From Candidatus Planktophila vernalis (lineage in GTDB: Bacteria; Actinomycetota; Actinomycetes; Nanopelagicales; Nanopelagicaceae), in contig NZ_CP016776.1 of NCBI RefSeq assembly GCF_002288185.1, forward strand, positions 124,001-188,000: 64,000 bases of DNA, read 5' to 3'. Positions 29,596 through 37,600 of the stretch are shown here, one piece after another (position 1 is the first letter of the stretch; the number at the start of each line of letters is the position of its first letter). The translations under genes and the position numbers were made by a program. A model generated the notes under the pieces. The model saw only the letters and a program-made list of their open reading frames with translations, did no database searches and was not told the DNA's origin.

Positions 29596-30996
29596 ATGAG
29601 CACCGTTGCTCTCGTCGCACTCGCGCGCCCAACCTTTGACCTGGCATGTGCTCAAGCAAATTTCGATAGCGCACGAGCATTACTCACCGAGCTTGGTGCC
29701 ACTGTGGTCGGGCCATCTGAGTTAGTGATGACAGTGGATGATGTTGCAGCAGTTCAACTTCCACACGCTGACCTACATATCTTGTTCATGGCCTCATTCT
29801 CAGATGCATCTCCTGCCGTTGAACTGCTTGGAAAAGTTAAAGGCCCTGTTCTTGGTTGGTCCATGCGCGAACCTGGCGCCGTTGGGGATCGCCTTAAATT
29901 GAATTCAATGTGTGGCGTGAACCTTGCAGCTCATGCATTAATGAACGCCGGACAATCTATTCGCCACATTCATGGCAATGCTGATGAACCACAAGTACGC
30001 GCTGCAATTAAAGATGCGCTCGCAGGAAAACTTCCTGAAGCATCAGCACCAAAAACCGTCACTGGTAAGTTTGGATCAGAGGCAGATGCACAAAAAGCTT
30101 TGGATTGGCTGCGTGGTAAAAAGATTGGCGCAGTTGGGGATGCACCTATTGGTTTCACACCATGCATTTATGATGCAAAGCAGATATTTTCAACATTTGG
30201 TTTAGATATTCGTCAAATCACGATTGATGATGCCTTTGGCAGAATTTCAGAAGTAAAGCAAGAAGCTCGCGAACTTGCCTATGCCAACGCTGTTGCTGCT
30301 CAGCCATCATTAGCTACAGTTAATGTGGAAGAAGCAAAGAAGGTTTATGGCGTAGAAGTCGCACTCGATGAGTGGTGCAAAGAAGAAGTTTTGGACGCAA
30401 TCGCAATTCGCTGCTGGCCAGAGTTTCCAACTGATTTAGGTGCCTGTATTTGTTCATCCCTGGGTCGACTTTCAGATCGTGGAACTGTCACCACATGTGA
30501 GCGCGATGTTTTAGGCGCAGTAACAATGATGGTCTGTGAATCACTGGGCTCAGATGAAAACTACTTGGTAGATATCGTTGATCTTGATGCATCACAAGGT
30601 TTAGTTCGTTTATGGCACTGTGGTTCAGCTGCAACAAAACTTGCAGCAGATCCAGTAAATGCCACCCAATCAACCCACTGCAATCGCAAATTAGGCGTTG
30701 CAGGTAATTTTCCGCTCAAGACCGGAGCAGTAACACTGTTTCGTATTGATCGGGATGTGGATCCGAGCAACCGCACGGGTCTACGCATGGTTGTGAGCCG
30801 AGGGGAATCAATCCCTGCTCCCAATCACTTCCAAGGCAATACAGCAACTGTTATCACTGAACCTGATGCAGCTGCTTTAGTGAATGGAATCGTCACTGGC
30901 GGATATCCGCACCACTTGGTCATTTCATGGATCGATGTGCGACCAGGTATTCGTCAACTGGCAAAAAAGTTAGGGATACCCCTCACAGAATGGTAA
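29596..30996 (+). CDS. L-fucose/L-arabinose isomerase-superfamily protein, candidate sulfoquinovose isomerase
   Basis: 466-residue sugar ketol-isomerase. Putative metal ligands, spaced as in AraA/FucI, are Glu276 in RCWPEFPTDLGACICSSLGR, Glu302 in CERDVLGAVTM, His341 in LWHCG and His439/440 in GYPHHLVI. The superfamily includes SqvD/SftI-type sulfoquinovose isomerases, which interconvert sulfoquinovose and sulfofructose. That role is inferred here from the neighbours: a sugar ABC transporter, a YihV-like kinase and a YihT-like aldolase in the same direction. It has a strong GGAGG site. An ordinary hexose or deoxyhexose substrate is not excluded. Confidence 0.75.
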   Translation: MSTVALVALARPTFDLACAQANFDSARALLTELGATVVGPSELVMTVDDVAAVQLPHADLHILFMASFSDASPAVELLGKVKGPVLGWSMREPGAVGDRLKLNSMCGVNLAAHALMNAGQSIRHIHGNADEPQVRAAIKDALAGKLPEASAPKTVTGKFGSEADAQKALDWLRGKKIGAVGDAPIGFTPCIYDAKQIFSTFGLDIRQITIDDAFGRISEVKQEARELAYANAVAAQPSLATVNVEEAKKVYGVEVALDEWCKEEVLDAIAIRCWPEFPTDLGACICSSLGRLSDRGTVTTCERDVLGAVTMMVCESLGSDENYLVDIVDLDASQGLVRLWHCGSAATKLAADPVNATQSTHCNRKLGVAGNFPLKTGAVTLFRIDRDVDPSNRTGLRMVVSRGESIPAPNHFQGNTATVITEPDAAALVNGIVTGGYPHHLVISWIDVRPGIRQLAKKLGIPLTEW

Positions 30997-31030
30997 ACAA
31001 CAAACTAACCCTCGGAAAGCAAGGATAAAA

Positions 31031-32479
31031 ATGAAAACTAAAGGACTAAGTACCTTTGCTTCACTCCGTGCTGGTGTAGTTGCATTAGTTGCTACGGCAC
31101 TTGTAATTACTCCACTTGCGGTTGCACACGCTGCTGATGCTCCAACTTTCGGCAAGGCATGTACAACAGAAGGTGTAAGCACAGGACAAAAGACAACTTC
31201 ACTCATTTGCGCTGAAGGCTCAAGTGGAAAGCTAACTTGGCAGCGTGTGCGCCTTGGATCTTCAAAGGCAGCCCCAGTTGCATCTCTTACGCCACCAAAG
31301 GGAACTATTGAGTTCCATCACTGGCGTGGAGAAGACAAGGCAGTTCTACAGAGCATCATCGATAAGTTCGAAGCTAAACATCCAGGTACTAAGGTCAACC
31401 AGGTAATCATGACTTCTGGTGACTACGGTAACTTGGCGCTAACTAAGATCAGCGCAAATCCAAAGGCTGCTGCCTTTGTAACAATGCGCGGTGGACAGTT
31501 CGATAACTTCATGAAGGCTGGACTGTTGAAGGATCTAACTTCTCAGCGTTATGCTCAGCAGAACTTCATCCAAAGTGCTCTTACACCAGGAACTGTTGAT
31601 GGAAAGATCTACGGTCTTCCATACCAGTCACTATTTAACAACCCAATTTACAATGCAGAACTATTTACCAAGAATGGTTGGAAAGTTCCAACAACTTGGA
31701 CACAGACTCTTGCATTCTGTAAGACAGCTAAAGCAGCGGGATATATCCCATTTGCATGGCCAGGTGCTACCCGCGGTAACGCAGGTCAAATCCTCAATTC
31801 ATTCATGATGAACTCTGCTCCATATGCAACAGTTTTGAAGAATGCAACTGACATCGATAAGGGTCGTGCCGACCTGACAATCGATTGGTTCACAAATATT
31901 GCTAAGCAGTACAAGCAAATGGCTGATGCCGGTTGCTTCCCAGCCAATGCAACTGGATACACCGACACTGTCGCTCCAGCTGACTTTGCTGCTGGTAAGG
32001 CTGCTATTTATCCAACTGGAACATTTGGAATGAGCTCAGTAACAAAGCTCAATCCAGATATGAAGGGAAAGATGAAGATTATGGGTCTCATCACTACAGA
32101 TGCGAAGCCATACTATGAAGGAATCACAAACAACACCTTCATTCTTAGTGTGAATGCGAAGGCATCATCAACAGATCAGAAGATTGCCAATGCATTCATT
32201 TCATTCTTGGCTACTGCTCCAATTGCTCAGGAATACGCAGTTGGAACTTCACAGCACGTTTCAGTAATCAACGTTGATTACACAGCCAACGTTGATCTGT
32301 TAAATACATCAGACATCATGGGTAAGAAGCTTCTTCTAGCACCACGCTTCTTGTTCCTAAACCAAGGTGTAGTACGTGACAAGCTTGAAGATGCTTTGAT
32401 TGCAATTGTCGGTGGTGCAGATATCACCAAGACACTCGCAGACACATCAAAGATCATTAAGCAAGGCTTGGGTGCTTAA
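31031..32479 (+). CDS. Sugar ABC transporter substrate-binding protein with N-terminal Cys-pair domain
   Basis: 482-residue family 1 solute-binding protein. The signal peptide ends AHA-AD near residue 35 with no lipobox, unusual for a Gram-positive binding protein. Residues 36-72 form a small module with two cysteines (Cys44, Cys60) and the pattern GKLTW, seen in other exported actinobacterial proteins. The binding domain follows a linker (KGTIEFHHWRGEDKAVLQSI onwards). A ribosome site AAGGA precedes ATG 31031. It is followed by two permeases; the ATPase is absent, so a shared MsiK-type ATPase is expected. Ligand inferred: sulfoquinovose or its glycerol glycoside. Confidence 0.82.
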   Translation: MKTKGLSTFASLRAGVVALVATALVITPLAVAHAADAPTFGKACTTEGVSTGQKTTSLICAEGSSGKLTWQRVRLGSSKAAPVASLTPPKGTIEFHHWRGEDKAVLQSIIDKFEAKHPGTKVNQVIMTSGDYGNLALTKISANPKAAAFVTMRGGQFDNFMKAGLLKDLTSQRYAQQNFIQSALTPGTVDGKIYGLPYQSLFNNPIYNAELFTKNGWKVPTTWTQTLAFCKTAKAAGYIPFAWPGATRGNAGQILNSFMMNSAPYATVLKNATDIDKGRADLTIDWFTNIAKQYKQMADAGCFPANATGYTDTVAPADFAAGKAAIYPTGTFGMSSVTKLNPDMKGKMKIMGLITTDAKPYYEGITNNTFILSVNAKASSTDQKIANAFISFLATAPIAQEYAVGTSQHVSVINVDYTANVDLLNTSDIMGKKLLLAPRFLFLNQGVVRDKLEDALIAIVGGADITKTLADTSKIIKQGLGA

Positions 32480-32503
32480 TTAACACACTAGTTGATAACC
32501 AGA

Positions 32504-32534
32504 CCAGCCCCACCGCTCCAGGCGGTGGGGCTGG
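32504..32534 (+). other. Strong hairpin at binding-protein/permease junction
   Basis: CCAGCCCCACCGC (32504-32516) and GCGGTGGGGCTGG (32522-32534) form a perfect 13-base stem with a 5-base loop. There is no T run after it, so it is not a standard terminator. It probably protects the binding-protein mRNA from 3' decay and lowers permease expression. It lies in an open frame continuous with the permease. Confidence 0.75.
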
Positions 32535-32589
32535 CTCTGGCCACCCAAAAAAGAAGAAAGCAAAATTCTTCGACTCAAAAGTTTTAATC

Positions 32590-33441
32590 TTGATGGCATT
32601 ACCCGCTTTTGCGATTTATTCCTTTTTGTATTTATACCCATCGATTTCTAATCTTTGGAATTCCACAAAACGATGGGATGGAGTTTTACCTCCAGAATTT
32701 ATAGGTGCACGAAACTTCACATATTTGGCAACTAATGATGATCTTTTCCTAAAAGTTGTCGCCAATAACTTTAAATTTGCTTTTGTAGTTGTCGTTCTAC
32801 AAACTTCCTTTTCTCTTTTGTTCGCAACATTTTTACTCAAGAATACGAAAACCACAATATTTCTTCGCGTTGTATATTTCTTTCCAACGATTCTTTCATC
32901 GGTATCTGTCGGCTTAATTTGGTTGTTTTTGTACAACCCTAATTACGGCCTAATTAACGCAACAGCAAAATCGATTGGAATAATGAATGAGCCAGGCATA
33001 AATTGGTTGGGAGACGGTCGATACGCCCTTTATGCAATCGCTATTACCCAAGTATGGTTCCACACCGGACAGATGGTTGTTATCTATGTTGCTGGTTTAC
33101 AGCAAATTCCAGCTGAGCTTTATGAAGCCGCGGAGGTAGATGGCGCTTCTCGTTGGCAACAATTTAAGAACATTACGTGGCCTATGGCATTACCGACAAC
33201 GGCAGTTGTTGTTGCATACACAACCATTCAAAGCTTTAGAGCATTTGATTTGGTCTATGCAATGACTCAGGGTGGACCAAACAATGCCTCAGATGTGCTC
33301 GTAACCTTGATCTACAATACGGCTTTTGCCAGTTATAAATTTGGTTACGCATCTGCCCAATCTGTCTTACTTGTGGTCACGGTTCTTTTGATTACTTGGC
33401 TTCAAAGACGCACTCTACGAGTGAATTATGGGGATAAATAA
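32590..33441 (+). CDS. Sugar ABC transporter permease (MalF/UgpA type), start uncertain
   Basis: 283 residues from TTG 32590, with six hydrophobic segments and the EAA loop LYEAAEVDGASRWQQFKNIT. The frame stays open upstream to 32461 and would encode a plausible cytoplasmic N-terminus ending HPKKKKAKFFDSKVLIL, yet it has no ATG, GTG or TTG. The only initiator-like codon there is ATT 32479, next to the binding-protein stop. Neither TTG 32590 nor ATG 32593 has a ribosome site, so the true start may be a rare codon upstream. The stop overlaps the next permease's ATG. Confidence 0.85.
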   Translation: MMALPAFAIYSFLYLYPSISNLWNSTKRWDGVLPPEFIGARNFTYLATNDDLFLKVVANNFKFAFVVVVLQTSFSLLFATFLLKNTKTTIFLRVVYFFPTILSSVSVGLIWLFLYNPNYGLINATAKSIGIMNEPGINWLGDGRYALYAIAITQVWFHTGQMVVIYVAGLQQIPAELYEAAEVDGASRWQQFKNITWPMALPTTAVVVAYTTIQSFRAFDLVYAMTQGGPNNASDVLVTLIYNTAFASYKFGYASAQSVLLVVTVLLITWLQRRTLRVNYGDK

Positions 33442-34256
33442 TGCTGTACAAATCGACTAAGAATTTCCTGTTAACAGCATTTGCATTTATCGTTCTCATT
33501 CCATGCTCGATTGTTGTTTTAGGTACATTCAAAACTGATGCTGAAATCTACTCAACTCCTTTGGCACTTCCAAAAAACTGGACACTAGATAATTTCCGAA
33601 CTCTCTTTGATTCTGGTGGTTTAATCACTCCATTTAAAAACAGTGTTATCGTCGCTGTTTTTTCTGTTTTCATCACCTTAATTTTGGCAAGCATGGCGGC
33701 TTATGCAATCGCAAGATCAATAACAATTTCAGGAAAAGTTCTCTTCTTCCTCTTTACACTTGGACTAGCTATTCCAGGGCAGGTAAATATCATCCCAATT
33801 TATGTACTTTTCGTAAAACTCAACCTCAATAATTCACTCACTGGTTTGGTGCTGGTCAACATTGCACTCACCCTTCCGATTTCAATTTTTATTCTAAGTG
33901 CTTTCTTTAAGGATTTATCCCGCGAAATGTTTGAGGCAGCAAGCATTGACGGGGCGGGTCATTGGCGAATTTTCCGTTCAATTGCACTTCCTCTTTGTCG
34001 CCCAGCAATGGGTGCAACGGGTATCTTCCTCTTTGTTATTTGTTGGAATGACTTGCTGTATCCATTAATGCTTATTAGCGAATTGAGTAAAAAGACACTT
34101 CCTTTGATTTTGATTGATTACAGAGGTGAGTACTTCTCAAGCTTTAGTATGTTGTTTACAGCGATTTTTGTGGCATCTATTCCAATGGTCGTGATGTACT
34201 TGTTCTTCCAGAAGTCATTTATAGCTGGCATAACTGCTGGTGCGGTGAAAGGTTAA
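33441..34256 (+). CDS. Sugar ABC transporter permease (MalG/UgpE type)
   Basis: 271-residue second permease with six hydrophobic segments and the EAA loop MFEAASIDGAGHWRIFRSIA. The N-terminal segment TAFAFIVLIPCSIVVLGTFK followed by TDAEIYSTPLALPKNWTLDN is typical of carbohydrate uptake CUT1 permeases. It overlaps the previous gene by one base and precedes the regulator by one base. Codon use (many TTT, ATT, AAA) looks more AT-rich than in the core genes. Confidence 0.9.
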   Translation: MLYKSTKNFLLTAFAFIVLIPCSIVVLGTFKTDAEIYSTPLALPKNWTLDNFRTLFDSGGLITPFKNSVIVAVFSVFITLILASMAAYAIARSITISGKVLFFLFTLGLAIPGQVNIIPIYVLFVKLNLNNSLTGLVLVNIALTLPISIFILSAFFKDLSREMFEAASIDGAGHWRIFRSIALPLCRPAMGATGIFLFVICWNDLLYPLMLISELSKKTLPLILIDYRGEYFSSFSMLFTAIFVASIPMVVMYLFFQKSFIAGITAGAVKG

Positions 34257-34257
34257 A

Positions 34258-34971
34258 ATGAGCGCAATAACACCATTAGCCCCGCAGCGTGCAGCCCGAA
34301 TTGCTACCCAACTTGTAGAACTCATTGATCTTCAAAAATTAAATCCTGGTGACCGACTGCCTCCTGAGCGACAATTAGCTGACTTACTAGAGGTTAGCCG
34401 CCCAAGTTTGCGTGAAGCGTTACATATTTTGCAGGCGCAAGGGCTTGTGCAGATAAAGCATGGTCAAGGCACTTTTGTTCAAGAGCCAATTGTTGCGCAA
34501 GAGCTTCGTGCTTCAATGATGACTAAAACGCATGGACTAAATGAGCTTTTTGATGCACGTGAAGTTCTTGAAGTCCCAGCCTCTAAGTGGGCCGCTGAAA
34601 AAGCCACAAAAGAAGATATTCGATTACTTCGCACTACGCTAAACCAAATTGATACCGTGACAGCTTCCCACCCAATAGATTTTGATCAACTTCAGCTCTT
34701 AGATGCAAAATTCCATCTAACTATTGTCGGAGTAGCTGGCAATAGATTCATTAATCAAACCCTCAATGTTTTACAAGACGTAATGAGAATGTCTATGGAG
34801 ACGACTCTTCGTTTACCTGGCCGTTCTGAAATCTCTCGAAGTGAGCACAGTGAAATATTGACGGCAATTGAAAATGGTGATGGAGAACTTGCCTCAAAAT
34901 TAACCTTAAAGCACATTACTGGGGCTCGGAAAACTGCAGTTGCAGATGCTAAAGCGAAAGAAAATAATTGA
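34258..34971 (+). CDS. FadR-subfamily GntR transcriptional regulator
   Basis: 237 residues. The N-terminal winged helix-turn-helix is GDRLPPERQLADLLEVSRPS, LREALHILQAQGLVQIKHGQ, GTFV (residues 31-75). The C-terminal all-helical FCD domain has metal-site residues in LLDAKFHLTIVG, SEHSEIL and LKHITG. It sits between transporter and kinase genes and probably controls them. The GGT-NNN-ACC repeats before the isomerase, between the Gfo/Idh and suyA genes and before the second transporter match what this subfamily binds. The ligand may be a sulfosugar or sulfolactate, by inference only. Confidence 0.88.
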   Translation: MSAITPLAPQRAARIATQLVELIDLQKLNPGDRLPPERQLADLLEVSRPSLREALHILQAQGLVQIKHGQGTFVQEPIVAQELRASMMTKTHGLNELFDAREVLEVPASKWAAEKATKEDIRLLRTTLNQIDTVTASHPIDFDQLQLLDAKFHLTIVGVAGNRFINQTLNVLQDVMRMSMETTLRLPGRSEISRSEHSEILTAIENGDGELASKLTLKHITGARKTAVADAKAKENN

Positions 34972-35861
34972 GCACTGTTCAAGCCGTTTGTGTTGGTGTA
35001 ATAACAATAGACACTGTTGCATTAGTAGATAAATATCCAAGTGAAGATGAAAGAGTCATAGCACGTGACATTACACGTGGCGGCGGTGGCCCTGCTGCAG
35101 TTGCTGCAGTTGCGCTAAGCCGTCAAGGAATCAAAACTGCAATCATTGGAACCATCGGGGATGATGCTGATGGGAAAGAAGTACTTCGAATTTTTGAAAA
35201 AGAAGGCGTCGACACCACAGGTATTTCTATTGGATCCTCACCGACTGCGGGAAGCGTAATTGTTTCTTCATTAGAAAGAAGTTCACGCGCTATAAATACA
35301 CGTCAACCCGTAAACCAAGCACCTATAAATTCAGCTGCAAAAAATTTGGCATCTAATGCACAATGGGTACACGTAGACCATGTTGGAATAAATCGCTTGG
35401 CAGAGTTGGGCATATCCAGGGGCAGTGGCCCACTCATCTCATTTGATGCTGGATATGGTGTTGAAGATTTTGATCCTAAAATTGTGGATTTATTTGTGCC
35501 CACTGATCGGCAAATGGCACTTCGATACCCAGGTGTTGATTTAGCAGTTGCGTTGGAAAACGATTCCTTAAAGGGTGGGAATACCGTTGTTGCAACGCAA
35601 GGATCCGCAGGTAGTTCAGGATATTCATCTGAAACTGGATTAGTCACTTCATCTGGTTTTAAGGTAGAAGTAAAAAGCACTTTGGGTGCAGGGGATGTAT
35701 TTCATGGCTCTTTAGTCGCTCAAATCATCCATGGGTTTTCTCTTCAAGAAGCGCTGCATCGAGCAAATGCAGTTGCAGCTCTTTCATGTCGTGGTTTAGA
35801 CGGCCAATCAATGATTCCAACAACATCTGAACTCAATGCATTTCTGGAGGCAAACAAATGA
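34968..35861 (+). CDS. PfkB-family sugar kinase, candidate sulfofructose kinase
   Basis: 297-residue ribokinase-fold kinase. The N-terminal glycine motif is RGGGGPAAVAAVAL (38-51), and the catalytic anion-hole motif TLGAGDVFHG has base Asp243. Compared from memory with E. coli YihV (sulfofructose kinase), the overall pattern matches, including ARDITRGGGGPAA, INxxxP (Asn110) and VVATQGSAG; two positions of the reported sulfonate pocket appear changed (Lys to Arg29, Arg to another residue near 139). It would make sulfofructose 1-phosphate from ATP. TTG start overlaps the GntR stop (TTGA); the end overlaps the aldolase start (ATGA). Confidence 0.8.
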   Translation: MSTVQAVCVGVITIDTVALVDKYPSEDERVIARDITRGGGGPAAVAAVALSRQGIKTAIIGTIGDDADGKEVLRIFEKEGVDTTGISIGSSPTAGSVIVSSLERSSRAINTRQPVNQAPINSAAKNLASNAQWVHVDHVGINRLAELGISRGSGPLISFDAGYGVEDFDPKIVDLFVPTDRQMALRYPGVDLAVALENDSLKGGNTVVATQGSAGSSGYSSETGLVTSSGFKVEVKSTLGAGDVFHGSLVAQIIHGFSLQEALHRANAVAALSCRGLDGQSMIPTTSELNAFLEANK

Positions 35862-36739
35862 GGGCACCACTAACTAAATTGGCAAGACCATCTGGCGCAC
35901 TTGCAATGGTTGCAGTTGATCAGCGTGAGGCGTTACGCGGAATGTTTGCAGTCCACCAATCCACTCCAGTGCCAGATTCTCAACTCACGCAGTTTAAAGT
36001 AGATGTTGCACGAGAGTTGTCTCCTTTTGCATCGGCATTATTGGTGGATCAAGAATTCGGCATAGATGAAATTATCAAGCAGAAAGCTCTTAAGGGCAGT
36101 TGTGGACTAATCGCTGCAGCAGATCTATTAGTCGGACCTGCAGGCGGCGCAGCAACAGATACTGCAATTGATCCAGATGTAGATCCAATTCGTATGCGTG
36201 ATATCGGAAGTGTGGGATTAAAGTTTTTGATTTTATGGCGAAATGACGAATCACCAGATTCACGCGCAAAACTTGTTGAAGACTTTAATGAGCTATGCAA
36301 GATTTCTGGATTACCCTCAATTATTGAGATTATTGTGAAACCACCAACTGATACCTCAAGAACCTTTAATCGTGAAGAAGAATTGATTATTGCGGCAAGA
36401 GAGGCTGCGAGTTGGAAACCAGATCTTTATAAGGCTGAAGTTCCATTCCACGGTGAAGGCGATTTGAATCTAATTACTAAAAATGCTGAAAGAATTTCTG
36501 AAGCAATCGGATCACCCTGGGTTGTGCTTTCAAATGGAGTGAAGCAACCGTTCTTTAATAATGCTGTCAAAGCCTGCGCAATGGGTGGTGCTAGTGGTTT
36601 TCTTGCAGGACGGGCAGTATGGGCGGACATTGTTGGTGCAGCAGATATTCCAAAGGCCTTGCGTGAAGTTTCAATTCCTCGCCTCGAGCAATTAGCTGAA
36701 ATTGTGGATACCCATGCAAAGCCTTGGGCTAGCTGGTAG
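35858..36739 (+). CDS. Sulfofructosephosphate aldolase-like class I aldolase (YihT family)
   Basis: 293-residue class I aldolase closely resembling E. coli YihT and related to LacD. Shared blocks are AMVAVDQREALRGMF, LLVDQEFG, ILWRNDES, VEDFNELC and GASGFLAGRAVWADIVG. The Schiff-base lysine is Lys192 in DLYKAEVPFHGEG; Arg252 of GRAVW corresponds to an arginine implicated in sulfonate binding in YihT (from memory). Expected reaction: sulfofructose 1-phosphate to DHAP plus sulfolactaldehyde. It is the last gene of this arm; the convergent nucleoside-hydrolase gene ends on the very next base. A tagatose-1,6-bisphosphate aldolase role is the main alternative. Confidence 0.83.
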   Translation: MRAPLTKLARPSGALAMVAVDQREALRGMFAVHQSTPVPDSQLTQFKVDVARELSPFASALLVDQEFGIDEIIKQKALKGSCGLIAAADLLVGPAGGAATDTAIDPDVDPIRMRDIGSVGLKFLILWRNDESPDSRAKLVEDFNELCKISGLPSIIEIIVKPPTDTSRTFNREEELIIAAREAASWKPDLYKAEVPFHGEGDLNLITKNAERISEAIGSPWVVLSNGVKQPFFNNAVKACAMGGASGFLAGRAVWADIVGAADIPKALREVSIPRLEQLAEIVDTHAKPWASW

Positions 36740-37600
36740 CTAATTTACTTTCGCAATGAGGGAAATCATGGCGCTAACAGCCTCTAATGGCTTTGAGGGG
36801 GAGACTCTTTTTACATTTCCATCTTCATTTAAGCGCCAATCGCTCTTTCCGTCTTCACTAATTTGAACAGATCCGATTTCCGAGAAATCAAAAAATTCTG
36901 GCTCTAGCATCGCTAATACGGCGATTGGATCATGAGGTGTCGTCCAATCTTGATGACGTGGCTGAATCCAATTCAGGATTTCAGTGTGCAAAATTGGGCC
37001 GAGTTTCCCAGAGTTTTTAATCTGTTCTATTTCATCCTTCTTAATTATCGTTTTTTGTGAGGAGGGTAAATCCAAAATTGTTATGGAAATTTCTGACTCA
37101 AGAACAATCTTTGCTGCATCAACATCGCATTTAAAGTTGTGCTCAATCTTCTCCTTGGTGAAATCACCTCCCATTATCCAAAGGTGTTTAACATTTTTTG
37201 CAAAGTTTGGTGCTTGCATAATTGCAGTGGCGATATTTGAAAGAGGGCCAATAGCTATTACTTCAATTTCTCCTGGATTTTGATTTACTGCTTCAACGAG
37301 AAATTCAACCGCTTTTCTATCTTCAAGTGCGTACTGATTCAAATTTGAGAAGGCTTTTCCTTCAGATCCTGTACTCCATACCTTGCGACCAGATAAAGGT
37401 GTTTCGACTCCGGCGAAGACTGGAATTGATTTATTGGCGATGTGGCACAAATGATGGGCTATTCGTGCTCTTAGTTTGGTGTCACCATAAACAGTAGTTA
37501 TACCGAGTAAGTTCACTGATTCAGAACCCAACACCGTTGCTAGAGCTAAAGCATCATCTACATCGCTACCGATATCAGTATCGAGAATGATTGTGTGCAT
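36740..37600 (-). CDS. Inosine-uridine nucleoside hydrolase-family protein
   Basis: 286-residue IUNH-fold hydrolase: the N-terminal LDTDIGSDVDDALALA provides the Asp cluster that binds Ca2+ and ribose, and LWIMGGDF and TTPHDPIAVLAML are further family segments. Members cleave N-glycosidic bonds of ribonucleosides. Why it sits between sulfosugar genes is unclear. ATG 37600 overlaps the stop of the Gfo/Idh gene (TAATG), so the two are coupled. AGA, ATA and AAA codons appear more often than in neighbouring genes. Confidence 0.85.
   Translation of the reverse strand: MHTIILDTDIGSDVDDALALATVLGSESVNLLGITTVYGDTKLRARIAHHLCHIANKSIPVFAGVETPLSGRKVWSTGSEGKAFSNLNQYALEDRKAVEFLVEAVNQNPGEIEVIAIGPLSNIATAIMQAPNFAKNVKHLWIMGGDFTKEKIEHNFKCDVDAAKIVLESEISITILDLPSSQKTIIKKDEIEQIKNSGKLGPILHTEILNWIQPRHQDWTTPHDPIAVLAMLEPEFFDFSEIGSVQISEDGKSDWRLNEDGNVKRVSPSKPLEAVSAMISLIAKVN

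Noticed and set aside
32504-32534. Intrinsic terminator between binding protein and permease
   Set aside because: The stem is strong but no T run follows and the permeases depend on the same transcript.
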